Source of the DNA: an uncultured Lachnospiraceae bacterium
GTDB taxonomy: Bacteria > Bacillota > Clostridia > Lachnospirales > Lachnospiraceae
DNA length: 64,000 bases
Assembly (NCBI GenBank): GCA_905199445.1
Contig: CAJKGK010000016.1
Coordinates: 1-64,000 of the forward strand
Reading direction: 5' to 3'
The notes below the pieces were generated by a model. That model saw only the letters and a program-made list of their open reading frames with translations, had not been told where the DNA came from and ran no database searches. Position 1 is the first letter of the stretch, and every line of letters begins with the position of its first letter. Below, piece by piece: positions 43,923-52,592 of this stretch. Made by a program: the position numbers and the translations under genes.

Positions 43923-45128
43923 TTATTTCGATGCATTAAATACATACTGGTCCAGACGCTTCATAGCTTCCACAACCAGCGTATGCGGCAGCGCCAGATT
44001 CATACGAATCGCCCACGGTCTGTTAAATGGCCGTCCGTCCTGCCATATAACGCCAACCGAAACGCCTGCGGCCAGCAGATCATCCAAAGATGTCCCATGA
44101 TCTTTACACCACTGTTCACAGTCCAGATAAAGCATATAGGTTCCCTGAGGTTTCGCCAGAGATACACCCTTAAAATGTTGGGTTATATACTGATAAGCAA
44201 AATCTGCATTATCCCCCAGGACCTGACAAAGCTCATCCACCCACTGGCATCCCTCCGGCCTGTAAGCCCCGATAAGTGCATGCATGGAAAGGACATTGCC
44301 CATATTATAATGACTCATTTCGGAAACCTTCATGACTCGGTCTCTCAGATATTTATTATAAATGATATGATAGGATCCCACCAGTCCGGCCAGATTAAAG
44401 GTTTTTGTCGGCGCATAGACGGCAATTGTTCTGTTTTTTGCATCTTCAGATACACTCTGTGCAGGGATATGTTTTGCCCCAGGAAGAACAAGATCAGCCC
44501 AGATTTCATCCGCAATCACGACACAGTCATATTTTTTGAACAGTGCCATGGCTTTTTCAATTTCTTCCCGTTCCCACACCCGTCCTGTAGGATTGTGCGG
44601 TGAACAGAAAATCACACAGTGGATATTCTCATTGATTAACTGCTTTTCCATATCTTCATAATCCATACGCCATACGCCATCGCTGTCACGTTTCAGATCA
44701 CTGAGCACAATTTTACGCCCATTATTTTTCAGTGTGCCTGTAAATCCAATATAGGTCGGCGAGTGCATTAATACAGCCTCACCAGGCGCCGTAAACGCCT
44801 GCACAGCCGATGCCACACAGCCTAAAACCCCATTTTCGTATCCAATATGCGTTTTACTCAGGCCGTCCACACCATAGCGTACCTTATGCCACCGAATAAT
44901 ACTTTCAAAATATGCTTCCGATGGATTAAAATATCCAAAATGATGGTGCTGCAGACGTTCACTGATTTCTTCCAAAATTGTAGGAAGTGTGGGAAAATTC
45001 ATATCAGCCACCCACATAGGGATTGTGGAAAAACCTTCTTTGACCGTAGCCCCCGGAATCGGAATCACGTCAACAGCAATCGCATCATGACCTTTCCGGT
45101 CCATAATTGTAGTAAAATCGTATTTCAT
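43923..45128 (-). CDS. MalY/PatB-type aminotransferase (cystathionine beta-lyase family)
   Basis: This 401-residue PLP enzyme opens DFTTIMDRKGHDAIAVDVIP and FSTIPMWVADMNFPTLPTI, which is typical of MalY/PatB C-S lyases. It has CSPHNPTGRVWEREEI, VVIADEIWADLVLPGAKHIP and the PLP-lysine motif YAPTKTFNLAGLVGSYHII. It probably cleaves cystathionine or a similar thioether to pyruvate, ammonia and a thiol. The start at 45128 is preferred because AAGG lies seven bases ahead; the ATG two codons upstream is too close. Confidence 0.9.
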   Translation of the reverse strand: MKYDFTTIMDRKGHDAIAVDVIPIPGATVKEGFSTIPMWVADMNFPTLPTILEEISERLQHHHFGYFNPSEAYFESIIRWHKVRYGVDGLSKTHIGYENGVLGCVASAVQAFTAPGEAVLMHSPTYIGFTGTLKNNGRKIVLSDLKRDSDGVWRMDYEDMEKQLINENIHCVIFCSPHNPTGRVWEREEIEKAMALFKKYDCVVIADEIWADLVLPGAKHIPAQSVSEDAKNRTIAVYAPTKTFNLAGLVGSYHIIYNKYLRDRVMKVSEMSHYNMGNVLSMHALIGAYRPEGCQWVDELCQVLGDNADFAYQYITQHFKGVSLAKPQGTYMLYLDCEQWCKDHGTSLDDLLAAGVSVGVIWQDGRPFNRPWAIRMNLALPHTLVVEAMKRLDQYVFNASK

Positions 45129-45234
45129 TACCATACCTTCTTATCTTCTGATATTTGCTGTCTCACAGCCTCTTATATTATAACAGATTCTAACAAAAAC
45201 GTGGGAGAAATTTACTTTATGGAAGCCGGGATAT

Positions 45235-45278
45235 TTGACAGAATCATTGACTTATCATAGGCTTCGGCTTATGATAAG
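45235..45278 (+). promoter_or_regulatory. ROK gene promoter overlapped by a perfect hairpin/operator
   Basis: -35 TTGACA (45235-45240), 17-bp spacer, -10 TAGGCT (45258-45263). Bases 45251-45278 form a complete 12-bp inverted repeat (CTTATCATAGGC / GCTTATGATAAG, one G-U) around TTCG. As DNA it covers the -10, so it could be an operator for the ROK protein. Confidence 0.6.
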
Positions 45279-45342
45279 AACAGTCACCTAAACTTATCGG
45301 AGCTAAAGCCTCATCAATATAAAAGTAGAACGGAGAAATAAC

Positions 45343-46518
45343 ATGCCATCTCGAAATCATATGCCATCTCTTGGAAATCAGGAATACATCAGAGATATGA
45401 ACAGCCGGCTGGTTCTGCAGCAAATTATTAACGAGGAACCTGTTTCCCGTGCGGAGCTGGCCAAAGCCCTTGGCCTGACAAAAGCTACGGTTTCATCCAT
45501 TGTCCAGTCATTCATCGATGCCTCCTATGTGATTGAGACCGGAAGCCTGGATACAACCAAAGGCCGTAAACCCATTATGCTTAGATTTAACGCAGACTGC
45601 GCCCTGACCATGGCCATCGATCTTAGTGTGGATGCCGTCACAATTCTTATATCCAATCTTCGAGGAGAGAATTGCTGCCTTTTCCAACACCCTGGTATAG
45701 CTAACCCGGATCAGATGTTTGACATCCTGTGTGGTCATATCTGCCAGGCCATGAAAAAAATTCCTGAGACACTTTACGGAATCATCGGAATATGTATAGG
45801 CATCCACGGAATTGTTCATCATAACGAAATTCTGTTTACGCCTTATTACCGGTTCTCTTCCCTGAATCTATGCCAGAGCCTCAAGGAACACTTTCATATT
45901 CCTGTATATATTGAAAATGAAGCCAATCTCTCTGCTGTCGGCGAAAAAGTATTTTATTATAATTATCCAAACTTAATTAATGTCAGTGTGCATTCCGGTG
46001 TAGGCCTGGGCATTATTATGAACGACCGGCTCTATACAGGTCACAACGGATATGCCGGTGAATTCGGCCATACCATCGTTGTCCCCGGCGGAAAGCCCTG
46101 CCCCTGCGGCAATCACGGATGTTTTGAACAATATGCCAGCCAGCGGGCCATTGTAACGCTTTATCATCGTCTGAAAAATGATGATACCCTGGATGCCTCT
46201 CAGCTGTGCCAGGCATATTTAAAAGATGAGCCTGAAGCCATCCGCTGTGTAAATACCTTTATCCGCTATATGGCGATCGGTATCAACAATATTCTCAATA
46301 CCTTTAATCCTGATATTATTGTCATTAACAGTGTATTTACAATGAACATTCCTGATCTTGTTTCACAAATTCAGGAGCAGCTATGCAACACCATGCGCCG
46401 CTACTGTACATTTGTGCCCTCCATGCTGCAGGACATGGCTATTTTACTGGGGGGCTCCTGTGTATGTACAAAGCATTTTCTCAAAATCGACAATCTTCAG
46501 TTCAAAAAAGGAAAATAA
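45343..46518 (+). CDS. ROK family transcriptional regulator
   Basis: This 391-residue ROK protein has an N-terminal winged HTH (NEEPVSRAELAKALGLTKAT, VSSIVQSFIDASYVIETG) and a sugar-kinase-like ROK domain with GVGLGIIMNDRLYTGHNGYA, GEFGHTIV and the zinc-type CPCGNHGCFEQYASQ motif. The HTH marks it as a NagC/XylR-type regulator rather than a kinase. Its effector is probably a sugar or amino-sugar phosphate. No sugar gene is adjacent, so its targets may be elsewhere. A candidate operator covers its promoter. Confidence 0.92.
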   Translation: MPSRNHMPSLGNQEYIRDMNSRLVLQQIINEEPVSRAELAKALGLTKATVSSIVQSFIDASYVIETGSLDTTKGRKPIMLRFNADCALTMAIDLSVDAVTILISNLRGENCCLFQHPGIANPDQMFDILCGHICQAMKKIPETLYGIIGICIGIHGIVHHNEILFTPYYRFSSLNLCQSLKEHFHIPVYIENEANLSAVGEKVFYYNYPNLINVSVHSGVGLGIIMNDRLYTGHNGYAGEFGHTIVVPGGKPCPCGNHGCFEQYASQRAIVTLYHRLKNDDTLDASQLCQAYLKDEPEAIRCVNTFIRYMAIGINNILNTFNPDIIVINSVFTMNIPDLVSQIQEQLCNTMRRYCTFVPSMLQDMAILLGGSCVCTKHFLKIDNLQFKKGK

Positions 46519-46525
46519 GCAAATA

Positions 46526-46652
46526 AAATACCAGCCGCAGCATCGTTCCCCGGCCCGCCGTTCAAGCTGTTATAAGCCCGGTGACTGCATAAGTCCGGTC
46601 ACTGTAATCCAGGTCAGATGCCTGCCCAAAGGAAGGATGCCTGCTGGTATTT
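46526..46652. repeat. 127-base element with long terminal inverted repeats
   Basis: AAATACCAGC (46526-46535) and GCTGGTATTT (46643-46652) pair perfectly. The pairing continues inward with GCATC/GATGC and TTCC/GGAA after a short internal loop. The core has a smaller GTGAC/GTCAC stem and GC-rich strands. It lies between the convergent ROK and uvrB stops. On the minus strand a TATTTTATTT tail follows, so it may end uvrB transcription. It may also be a miniature transposable element or a structured RNA. Confidence 0.6.
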
Positions 46653-46664
46653 CCTGTATGCACC

Positions 46665-48653
46665 TTATTGATCATAATCATGCAAATATTTTTTAACTTC
46701 AATCATCTCATCACGCAGCTGAGCAGCCAGTTCAAAATTCAAATCTGCCGCAGCCGTATGCATTTTCTTTGTCAGTTTGCCTACCAGCGCCTCTAATTCC
46801 TTCTTTGTCATAGATTCCATATCCTTTTGAAGGTCTGCTTCTGGTTTATCTGCAGTCTTCGAAATACTGATCAGATCCCTGACCGCCTTCTTGATCGTCT
46901 GCGGTGTAATTCCATGTTCCTCGTTATACCGCTGCTGAATTTCCCGTCTTCGGTTTGTCTCTGAAATTGCTTTGTCCATGGAATCCGTTATACGGTCAGC
47001 ATACATGATGACATGCCCCTCCGTATTTCTTGCCGCCCGTCCAATCGTCTGAATCAGGGAAGTTTCTGAACGCAAAAAGCCTTCTTTATCTGCATCCAGT
47101 ATGGCAACCAACGTTATTTCCGGTATATCCAGCCCCTCACGCAAAAGATTAATTCCCACAAGTACATCAAATACATTCATTCGCAGATCCCGAACAATTT
47201 CCGTACGCTCTAACGTATCAATATCGGAATGAAGATACTTTACCCGAATCCCCAATTCCTTCATATAATCTGTTAAATCCTCTGCCATTCGTTTTGTCAG
47301 CGTGGTAATCAAAACCTTATGCCCTTTTTCCACTTCCCGGTTCACCTCAGAAACAAGATCATCGATCTGCCCCTCCACTGGCCTTACGCTGATCTCAGGA
47401 TCCAAAAGACCTGTGGGTCTTATAATCTGCTCTGCTCTCAGCAATTCATGTTCCTTTTCATATACATTCGGGGTCGCAGACACAAACAGCATCTGATCGA
47501 TCTTTGTCTCAAATTCATCAAAATTCAAAGGCCGATTATCCTTGGCCGATGGCAGTCTGAAGCCATAATCCACCAAAGTTGTTTTTCTGGACTGATCACC
47601 GGCATACATTCCCCGCACCTGTGGTATTGTAATATGCGACTCGTCTACAATCATCAGAAAATCATCCGGGAAATAATCCAGCAGTGTATAAGGCGGCTGT
47701 CCTGGTTTCAGGCCTGCCAGATGCATCGAATAGTTTTCAATACCGGAACAAAATCCGGTTTCCCTCATCATTTCAATATCAAAATTTGTACGTTCGGAAA
47801 TTCTCTGGGCCTCCAGAAGCTTATCCTCACTTTTAAAATAAGTCACCCGCGTCTTAAGTTCTGCTTCAATATCCCGAATTGCCCGTTCCATCTGCTCCGG
47901 CGCCACCACATAGTGAGAAGCCGGAAAAACAGCAATATGTTTAAGCAGTGCCTTAACCTCACCGGTCAATGGATCAAACTCCGCAATCCGGTCCACCTCG
48001 TCTCCGAAAAATTCTACACGTACAGCCACATCGCTGGCATTGGCCGGAAAAATCTCCACCACATCCCCGCGAACTCTGAATGTCCCCCGTTTAAAATCCA
48101 TATCATTACGCATATATTGAATATCGATCAGTTTTCGAATCACCTCGTCCCTGTCCTTGACCATTCCCGGGCGCAGGGAAATCACCATCTGATTATAATC
48201 GATTGGGCTTCCTAATCCATAAATACATGATACCGAAGAAACAATGATGACGTCTTTGCGTTCTGCAAGCGCTGCTGTGGCCGAATGTCTCAGCTTATCA
48301 ATCTCCTCATTAATCGCTGAATCCTTCTCAATATAAGTATCAGAGGAAGGAACATAGGCTTCCGGCTGATAGTAATCATAGTAACTCACGAAATATTCAA
48401 CTGCATTATTCGGGAAGAATTCCTTGAATTCGCCGTAGAGCTGTGCCGCCAATGTTTTATTGTGCGCAAGAATCAAGGTTGGTTTATTTAATTGTGCGAT
48501 GACATTTGCCATGGTAAATGTCTTACCTGAACCGGTAACACCAAGCAACGTCTGAAATTGGTTGCCTTCTTTAAATCCCCTGACAAGCTGGTCAATGGCT
48601 TGGGGTTGGTCGCCTGTTGGGGCGTATTCTGATACTAATTCGAAATGATCCAT
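46665..48653 (-). CDS. uvrB: Excinuclease ABC subunit B
   Basis: This 662-residue DNA repair helicase-like ATPase loads onto damage with UvrA and recruits UvrC. It has Walker A LLGVTGSGKTFTMANVIAQL, the beta-hairpin region VSYYDYYQPEAYVPSSDTYI, motif II-like LMIVDESHITIPQVRGMYAG, motif V/VI GINLLREGLDIPEITLVAIL and QTIGRAARNTEGHVIMYADR, and a C-terminal UVR domain (ELEALVGKLTKKMHTAAADL). Length and all motifs are normal. Confidence 0.98.
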   Translation of the reverse strand: MDHFELVSEYAPTGDQPQAIDQLVRGFKEGNQFQTLLGVTGSGKTFTMANVIAQLNKPTLILAHNKTLAAQLYGEFKEFFPNNAVEYFVSYYDYYQPEAYVPSSDTYIEKDSAINEEIDKLRHSATAALAERKDVIIVSSVSCIYGLGSPIDYNQMVISLRPGMVKDRDEVIRKLIDIQYMRNDMDFKRGTFRVRGDVVEIFPANASDVAVRVEFFGDEVDRIAEFDPLTGEVKALLKHIAVFPASHYVVAPEQMERAIRDIEAELKTRVTYFKSEDKLLEAQRISERTNFDIEMMRETGFCSGIENYSMHLAGLKPGQPPYTLLDYFPDDFLMIVDESHITIPQVRGMYAGDQSRKTTLVDYGFRLPSAKDNRPLNFDEFETKIDQMLFVSATPNVYEKEHELLRAEQIIRPTGLLDPEISVRPVEGQIDDLVSEVNREVEKGHKVLITTLTKRMAEDLTDYMKELGIRVKYLHSDIDTLERTEIVRDLRMNVFDVLVGINLLREGLDIPEITLVAILDADKEGFLRSETSLIQTIGRAARNTEGHVIMYADRITDSMDKAISETNRRREIQQRYNEEHGITPQTIKKAVRDLISISKTADKPEADLQKDMESMTKKELEALVGKLTKKMHTAAADLNFELAAQLRDEMIEVKKYLHDYDQ

Positions 48654-48734
48654 GTGTTTCTCCTCTATCTATTCATTCTTTGTTAACCTTGATTTTCTAT
48701 GTACTTCTTTAGCATATCTCATACGAAAACTGTT

Positions 48735-48848
48735 TTATATATCTGATATTTGCTTTGAAACCAGTAATTTCTTTCTATATTTGCAGACGAATATAATATG
48801 ATACTGGAGTAAATATTTATGTCTGTTTTTTGATTTCCATGTTCCCAT
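48735..48848 (-). pseudogene. tnpA: IS200/IS605-type TnpA transposase, N-terminal relic
   Basis: From ATG at 48848 the minus strand encodes MGTWKSKNRHKYLLQYHIIF then VCKYRKKLLVSKQISDI and stop. This is the N-terminus of the Y1 (HUH) transposase of IS200-like elements, normally about 130-155 residues. Only 37 codons are left. An imperfect hairpin with CCCAC/GTGGG arms (48890-48911) just upstream resembles the subterminal hairpin of these elements. The catalytic HUH and Tyr residues are absent, so it is dead. Confidence 0.75.
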
Positions 48849-48914
48849 GTCGTAAGTATATAACAATTTTTTACTTTTGGCCACCTTAACCCACCATCTA
48901 AAGTCAGTGGGATT

Positions 48915-49342
48915 GCGGTAGCCTTATTTCAAAAAACTCTATAATCCGCACGCACATGCATATGTCCATGCAATTGGATACTCCCGCTGTTCTTTTTTGG
49001 TCATGACATCATCAGATAATGCATTCATACAAAATACGTAGCATTCAATGATATTGTCTTAAAATCACAAATTTCTTCAAACAATTCTGAATCATATTTT
49101 TTATCATGATTGCCTTTTACTAAAATCTTTTTCCATTTAATTTACTGATCAATTCATTTGCTCTATCGCGGTAGATGATGGCTAATATCACCAAAACTAT
49201 ACACTGTATCATTTTTATGTACTACCACATTCTAATTTCGAACCAAAGCCTGATGCATCTCCTGAACATTTTCAAAAGGACGATTCTGCATCTCTATAAT
49301 TCCACGATGTCCTAAATGCAAATCACTTGTAAAATAAATCAT
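48915..49342 (-). pseudogene. Decayed calcineurin-like metallophosphoesterase
   Basis: A good site (AGGAGGG) and ATG at 49342 begin MIYFTSDLHLGHRGIIEMQN, RPFENVQEMHQALV, then stop. In shifting frames leftward the rest follows: LAIIYRDRANELISKLNGKR, HDKKYDSELFEEICDFKTIS, HYLMMS and QLHGHMHVRADYRVF. These are the ordered metal motifs (DLHxGH, then NHDKK in another frame, then GHMH) of the small phosphoesterase family. Several frameshifts and stops break it. An IS200 relic abuts its 3' end and may have initiated the decay. Confidence 0.8.
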
Positions 49343-49392
49343 GGTATCGCCCTCCTTCTCCATTACGAATTTCTCCAATAAAAAGTCCCAAA

Positions 49393-49430
49393 TATTCCTT
49401 GAACTCCCCGTAGAGCTGTGCAGCCACTGA
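49393..49430 (-). pseudogene. Short uvrB-derived fragment
   Basis: Bases around 49396-49429 match the uvrB segment at 48421-48454 at about 30 of 34 positions and encode the same AAQLYGEFKE peptide. Nothing else of uvrB is present nearby. It looks like the trace of a small duplication or recombination event. Confidence 0.5.
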
Positions 49431-49524
49431 TATTGACATTTATTCTTTCTTGCTATTATATCAGAATATAAAACAAAAGTACAGAGCAAATCGAATGTTT
49501 GTTCTATACCGTACTTACCGTTTT

Positions 49525-50523
49525 CTATCTTCTGCATAACCGGATTTTTTTTGCCCATTCCCACTCTTTACGTATTGCTCGGCCTACGCCGATCATATCC
49601 GCCCGGTTTTCTTCCAATAACCTTTCCGCATCAAAAATATCTGTAATTCCACCTGTAACTAATACCGGAACAGAAACATATTTTTTTATCTCTTCCGATA
49701 ATTCACTAAAATAGCCCGGAATTTTTACACCTGGCCTTGAAAAGCCACAAAGCCCTCCCGAAATATCTAACAAATCAATTCCAGCTTTTTCAAGTAACTG
49801 CGCCGCTAAAACACTATCCTGCAAAGATGTTCCTCCGTCCATATAATCACAGGCCCCTAAACGGATTGCAATAGGGAACTCCGATCCCACTTCGCAACGA
49901 ATTGCGTCAATGATCTGTAAATGTAATCTAAGTCTTCCCTCCAAATATTGCCCACTATAAATATCTGTTCTATAATTCGTCAATGGTGAATAAAATTGAT
50001 TCAGTAAATAGCCATGCGCAGAATGAATTTCCACTCCATCAAATCCAGCTTTTTTAGCCCGAACAGCCGCAGCAGTAAAGTCCGAAATAACTTTTTCTAT
50101 ATCTTCCTGTTTCATTTCTCTGGATACATTTCCAGAAGATGATTGTACTGTACTGGCACTGACTGTTTCGCACCCGGTTACCGAAGAAGATGCTGCACTT
50201 CCAGCATGGTTAATTTGTATAAATGCTTTTGTTCCGTCCTTATGAATAATCGAAGTTAATTTTTGAAGTCCAGAAATATCCCCATCTTCCGCGATCGACA
50301 TCTGTCCCTGATGAGCTTTTCCTTCCAAACTGACAAATGCGTGCTCCACAATTATCAAACCAATGCAGCCGCCATCTGCCCTTTTTCCATAGTAATCACA
50401 TATGTCATCTGTAACCCGGCCCTCTTTCGTTGTTTTTCCGGAAGCCATCGGAGGCATAACTAATCGATTAGGAACGGTTAGTTTACCGATTGTTATTGGT
50501 TCCTGTAATCTATTCAAATCCAT
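49525..50523 (-). CDS. Old yellow enzyme-type NADH:flavin oxidoreductase
   Basis: This 332-residue single-domain FMN enzyme is of YqjM-like size. It has the opening LNRLQEPITIGKLTVPNRLV and MPPMASGKTTKEGRVTD, active-site-like IQINHAGSAASSSVTG, the GFDGVEIHSAHGYLLNQFYS motif with catalytic His, NYRTDIYSGQYLEGRLRLHL and the C-terminal FMN-phosphate site VPVLVTGGITDIFDAERLL, RADMIGVGRAI. It lacks the C-terminal Fe-S and second dinucleotide domains of 2,4-dienoyl-CoA reductase types. It probably reduces an activated alkene. AGGGAGG precedes the chosen ATG. Confidence 0.9.
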   Translation of the reverse strand: MDLNRLQEPITIGKLTVPNRLVMPPMASGKTTKEGRVTDDICDYYGKRADGGCIGLIIVEHAFVSLEGKAHQGQMSIAEDGDISGLQKLTSIIHKDGTKAFIQINHAGSAASSSVTGCETVSASTVQSSSGNVSREMKQEDIEKVISDFTAAAVRAKKAGFDGVEIHSAHGYLLNQFYSPLTNYRTDIYSGQYLEGRLRLHLQIIDAIRCEVGSEFPIAIRLGACDYMDGGTSLQDSVLAAQLLEKAGIDLLDISGGLCGFSRPGVKIPGYFSELSEEIKKYVSVPVLVTGGITDIFDAERLLEENRADMIGVGRAIRKEWEWAKKIRLCRR

Positions 50524-50628
50524 TGTCTTTTCCTCCCTGCCTGTAATTTCTTTTCCGACTTTTTCTGCTTTCCGAATATACTGTAACAAACTTTCAAAAA
50601 TCGTTCTCCGTCATATGAGGGAAACAAC

Positions 50629-50666
50629 AAAAAAGGTCTGCAATTTTACAGTCTGCAGACCTTTTT
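50629..50666 (-). terminator. Terminator after the Crp-type regulator gene
   Basis: AAAAAGGTCTGCA (50630-50642) and TGCAGACCTTTTT (50654-50666) pair perfectly, with a U run leftward. It separates the regulator (stop at 50680) from the OYE gene. Confidence 0.88.
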
Positions 50667-50679
50667 CACACTGATATTT

Positions 50680-51375
50680 CTACACACTGCTCTGCATTCC
50701 CAGAGTGCAGTGCACCAATAATTTTTCAGGTTCTAAAATCGTAATACACTTTCTCGATGTAGCTAAAATACCTTCCTTTCGTAAAATCTTAATTGATCTT
50801 TCCATTTGTGCCTGAGATGTACCCGCTATGCTGGCAAGTTCACTCTGTGTCAATGGAATCTGCATTTGTGATGGATGAATTTTCGTCAAATATAAATATA
50901 AAATATCGCAGATGCGTGCTAAACAAGGTTCAAAAGTTTGGTTGATTGTGTCAAAAAACATATAACCAATGAAATCACAATTTTCCCTAAGTAATTCTCC
51001 TGAAAAATCTCCATGTTCCTGTACAATTTTTTTTAATACAGGATACGAAATCTGATATACTTCCGTATCCGTAAATGCCTGCAGAATCATTTCATACTCT
51101 GCACGAAATTCGTGTACCTCCACACCTACCGGAAAAATAGTTCCTGTGCCAAAAAAGTTCAAAGATTTCTTTCCCTGTTCGTGTCCCAGCGAAAGATGAA
51201 TCAATCCTTTTTTTATATAATAAGCTGTATTATTCATTACCCCATATTGGGTAAGGTACTGCCCTTTTTTAAATACTTTTCTTTCGATTTCGTATTTTAA
51301 AATAATGTCTTCAAAATCATCCAAATAGTTTGCCAGATAAATACTTGGAATTAAATGAGGTGTACGCGCTTCCAT
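50680..51375 (-). CDS. Crp/Fnr family transcriptional regulator
   Basis: This 231-residue regulator has an N-terminal cyclic-nucleotide-binding-type beta barrel (ERKVFKKGQYLTQYGVMNNT, AYYIKKGLIHLSLGHEQGKK, FGTGTIFPVG) and a C-terminal Crp-type helix-turn-helix (IPLTQSELASIAGTSQAQME, RSIKILRKEGILATSRKCI). The barrel lacks the usual Arg/Ser cAMP contacts, and there is no N-terminal Cys cluster for Fe-S binding, so the signal is unknown. It could control the adjacent OYE gene or the amidohydrolase pair. Confidence 0.9.
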   Translation of the reverse strand: MEARTPHLIPSIYLANYLDDFEDIILKYEIERKVFKKGQYLTQYGVMNNTAYYIKKGLIHLSLGHEQGKKSLNFFGTGTIFPVGVEVHEFRAEYEMILQAFTDTEVYQISYPVLKKIVQEHGDFSGELLRENCDFIGYMFFDTINQTFEPCLARICDILYLYLTKIHPSQMQIPLTQSELASIAGTSQAQMERSIKILRKEGILATSRKCITILEPEKLLVHCTLGMQSSV

Positions 51376-51470
51376 GCCCTTTCCTTTCCGCTCCAGTCAC
51401 GTCATAATTATCTTCTCTACTCAAAAAGTATAACAAAAAACGTATATATCTAAATCAACCAAGCAATTAC

Positions 51471-52592
51471 CTAATTCGTATAAACAATCTCTCCATCAAT
51501 CATTACGGTTTCCAATACTGCGCTGACATCCAAAGTCGGCATGGCATCAAAAATCAGGAGATCCGCATCCTTCCCCGGCTCCAGTGAACCAATTCTGTCA
51601 TCACATCCAATGATCTTTGCCGCATTACTTGTAATCATCGCCAATGCACGCACTGGATCCATGCCCCGACGAACAGCCTCTCCTGCCTCCAGAAGCAGCA
51701 GATTTTCTCTTGTAACAGGACCGTCGGTCATCACTGCAACAGGGATACCAAGAGCATCCAGTCCTGCACAACATTCAAAATCAATCTTACCGCCCTCTCC
51801 CGGAAATAACCCGGTGGAAATCGGTCCATAAATAACACCCTGAACATGAGGATTTCTAAGTGCATCATAAAAATCACTGGCACCCTGTGCATGATCTAAT
51901 GTCACATTAAAATCATATTTTTCAGCAATACGAATGACAGTCAGCATATCATGCATATAGGAATGTACTTTTAATGGAATCTTCTTTTCCAGAACAAGAC
52001 GGCCATGTTCCATCCCTTCATCATAAACCGCATCTTCCTTTTCCATATATTCCCGAACACGCCTGAAATAATCGTCCAAAATCTGAGCAATGCCCATACG
52101 GGTCATGGGCATTCGGTTCTGCTGAGCATAAACCCCCTTAGGGTTAATGCCTACAGCGGCCTTCAATGCCGCCGGCCTTTTAATCACCCGGGATTCCAGA
52201 CCGTCTCCGGCAGATTTCATGACAAGGGCAAGCCCACATACCACGTTTCCAGAACCAGGCGTAATACAGCTGCTTGTAATTCCCTGGCGAATTGCGCCTC
52301 CAAAATGAGGGCTGTCCACATCGATTCCATAGTATATATCCAACTGAGGCGTCAGCGGATCGGTCAGCTCATTGGCATCCTGATCCACGGAGCCTTTCAT
52401 TGTTCCAATATGGCTATGTGCATCCACGAATCCCGGTACCACATACTTGCCGCTGGCATCTAAGACCTGCGCATCAGAAATATTAATTTCCTCACCTGCA
52501 GATACAATTTTTCCATGTTCCACAAGGATATCCCCCCTTACGATCCCCTGGGTACCCATTGTATAAATCAAACCGTTTTTAATTACATACAT
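51471..52592 (-). CDS. Metal-dependent amidohydrolase (intact member of a pair)
   Basis: This 373-residue amidohydrolase superfamily enzyme has the metal HxH in VVPGFVDAHSHIG (H59, H61), later His motifs KVHSYMHDML and NVTLDHAQGA, and the catalytic Asp in VAVMTDGPVT. It ends with the usual LLIFDAMPTLD and VMIDGEIVYTN beta-sandwich strands. The overall pattern resembles imidazolonepropionase-like and related hydrolases. The substrate is not clear. It overlaps the upstream paralogue by 10 bases (start inside its end), so the two are translationally coupled. Confidence 0.85.
   Translation of the reverse strand: MYVIKNGLIYTMGTQGIVRGDILVEHGKIVSAGEEINISDAQVLDASGKYVVPGFVDAHSHIGTMKGSVDQDANELTDPLTPQLDIYYGIDVDSPHFGGAIRQGITSSCITPGSGNVVCGLALVMKSAGDGLESRVIKRPAALKAAVGINPKGVYAQQNRMPMTRMGIAQILDDYFRRVREYMEKEDAVYDEGMEHGRLVLEKKIPLKVHSYMHDMLTVIRIAEKYDFNVTLDHAQGASDFYDALRNPHVQGVIYGPISTGLFPGEGGKIDFECCAGLDALGIPVAVMTDGPVTRENLLLLEAGEAVRRGMDPVRALAMITSNAAKIIGCDDRIGSLEPGKDADLLIFDAMPTLDVSAVLETVMIDGEIVYTN

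Noticed and set aside
43878..44603. A 241-codon plus-strand frame over the MalY-type gene
   Set aside because: Antisense to a well-supported PLP enzyme and begins inside a terminator hairpin.
47319..48215. A 298-codon plus-strand frame inside uvrB
   Set aside because: Antisense to uvrB, no ribosome site, no recognisable motifs.
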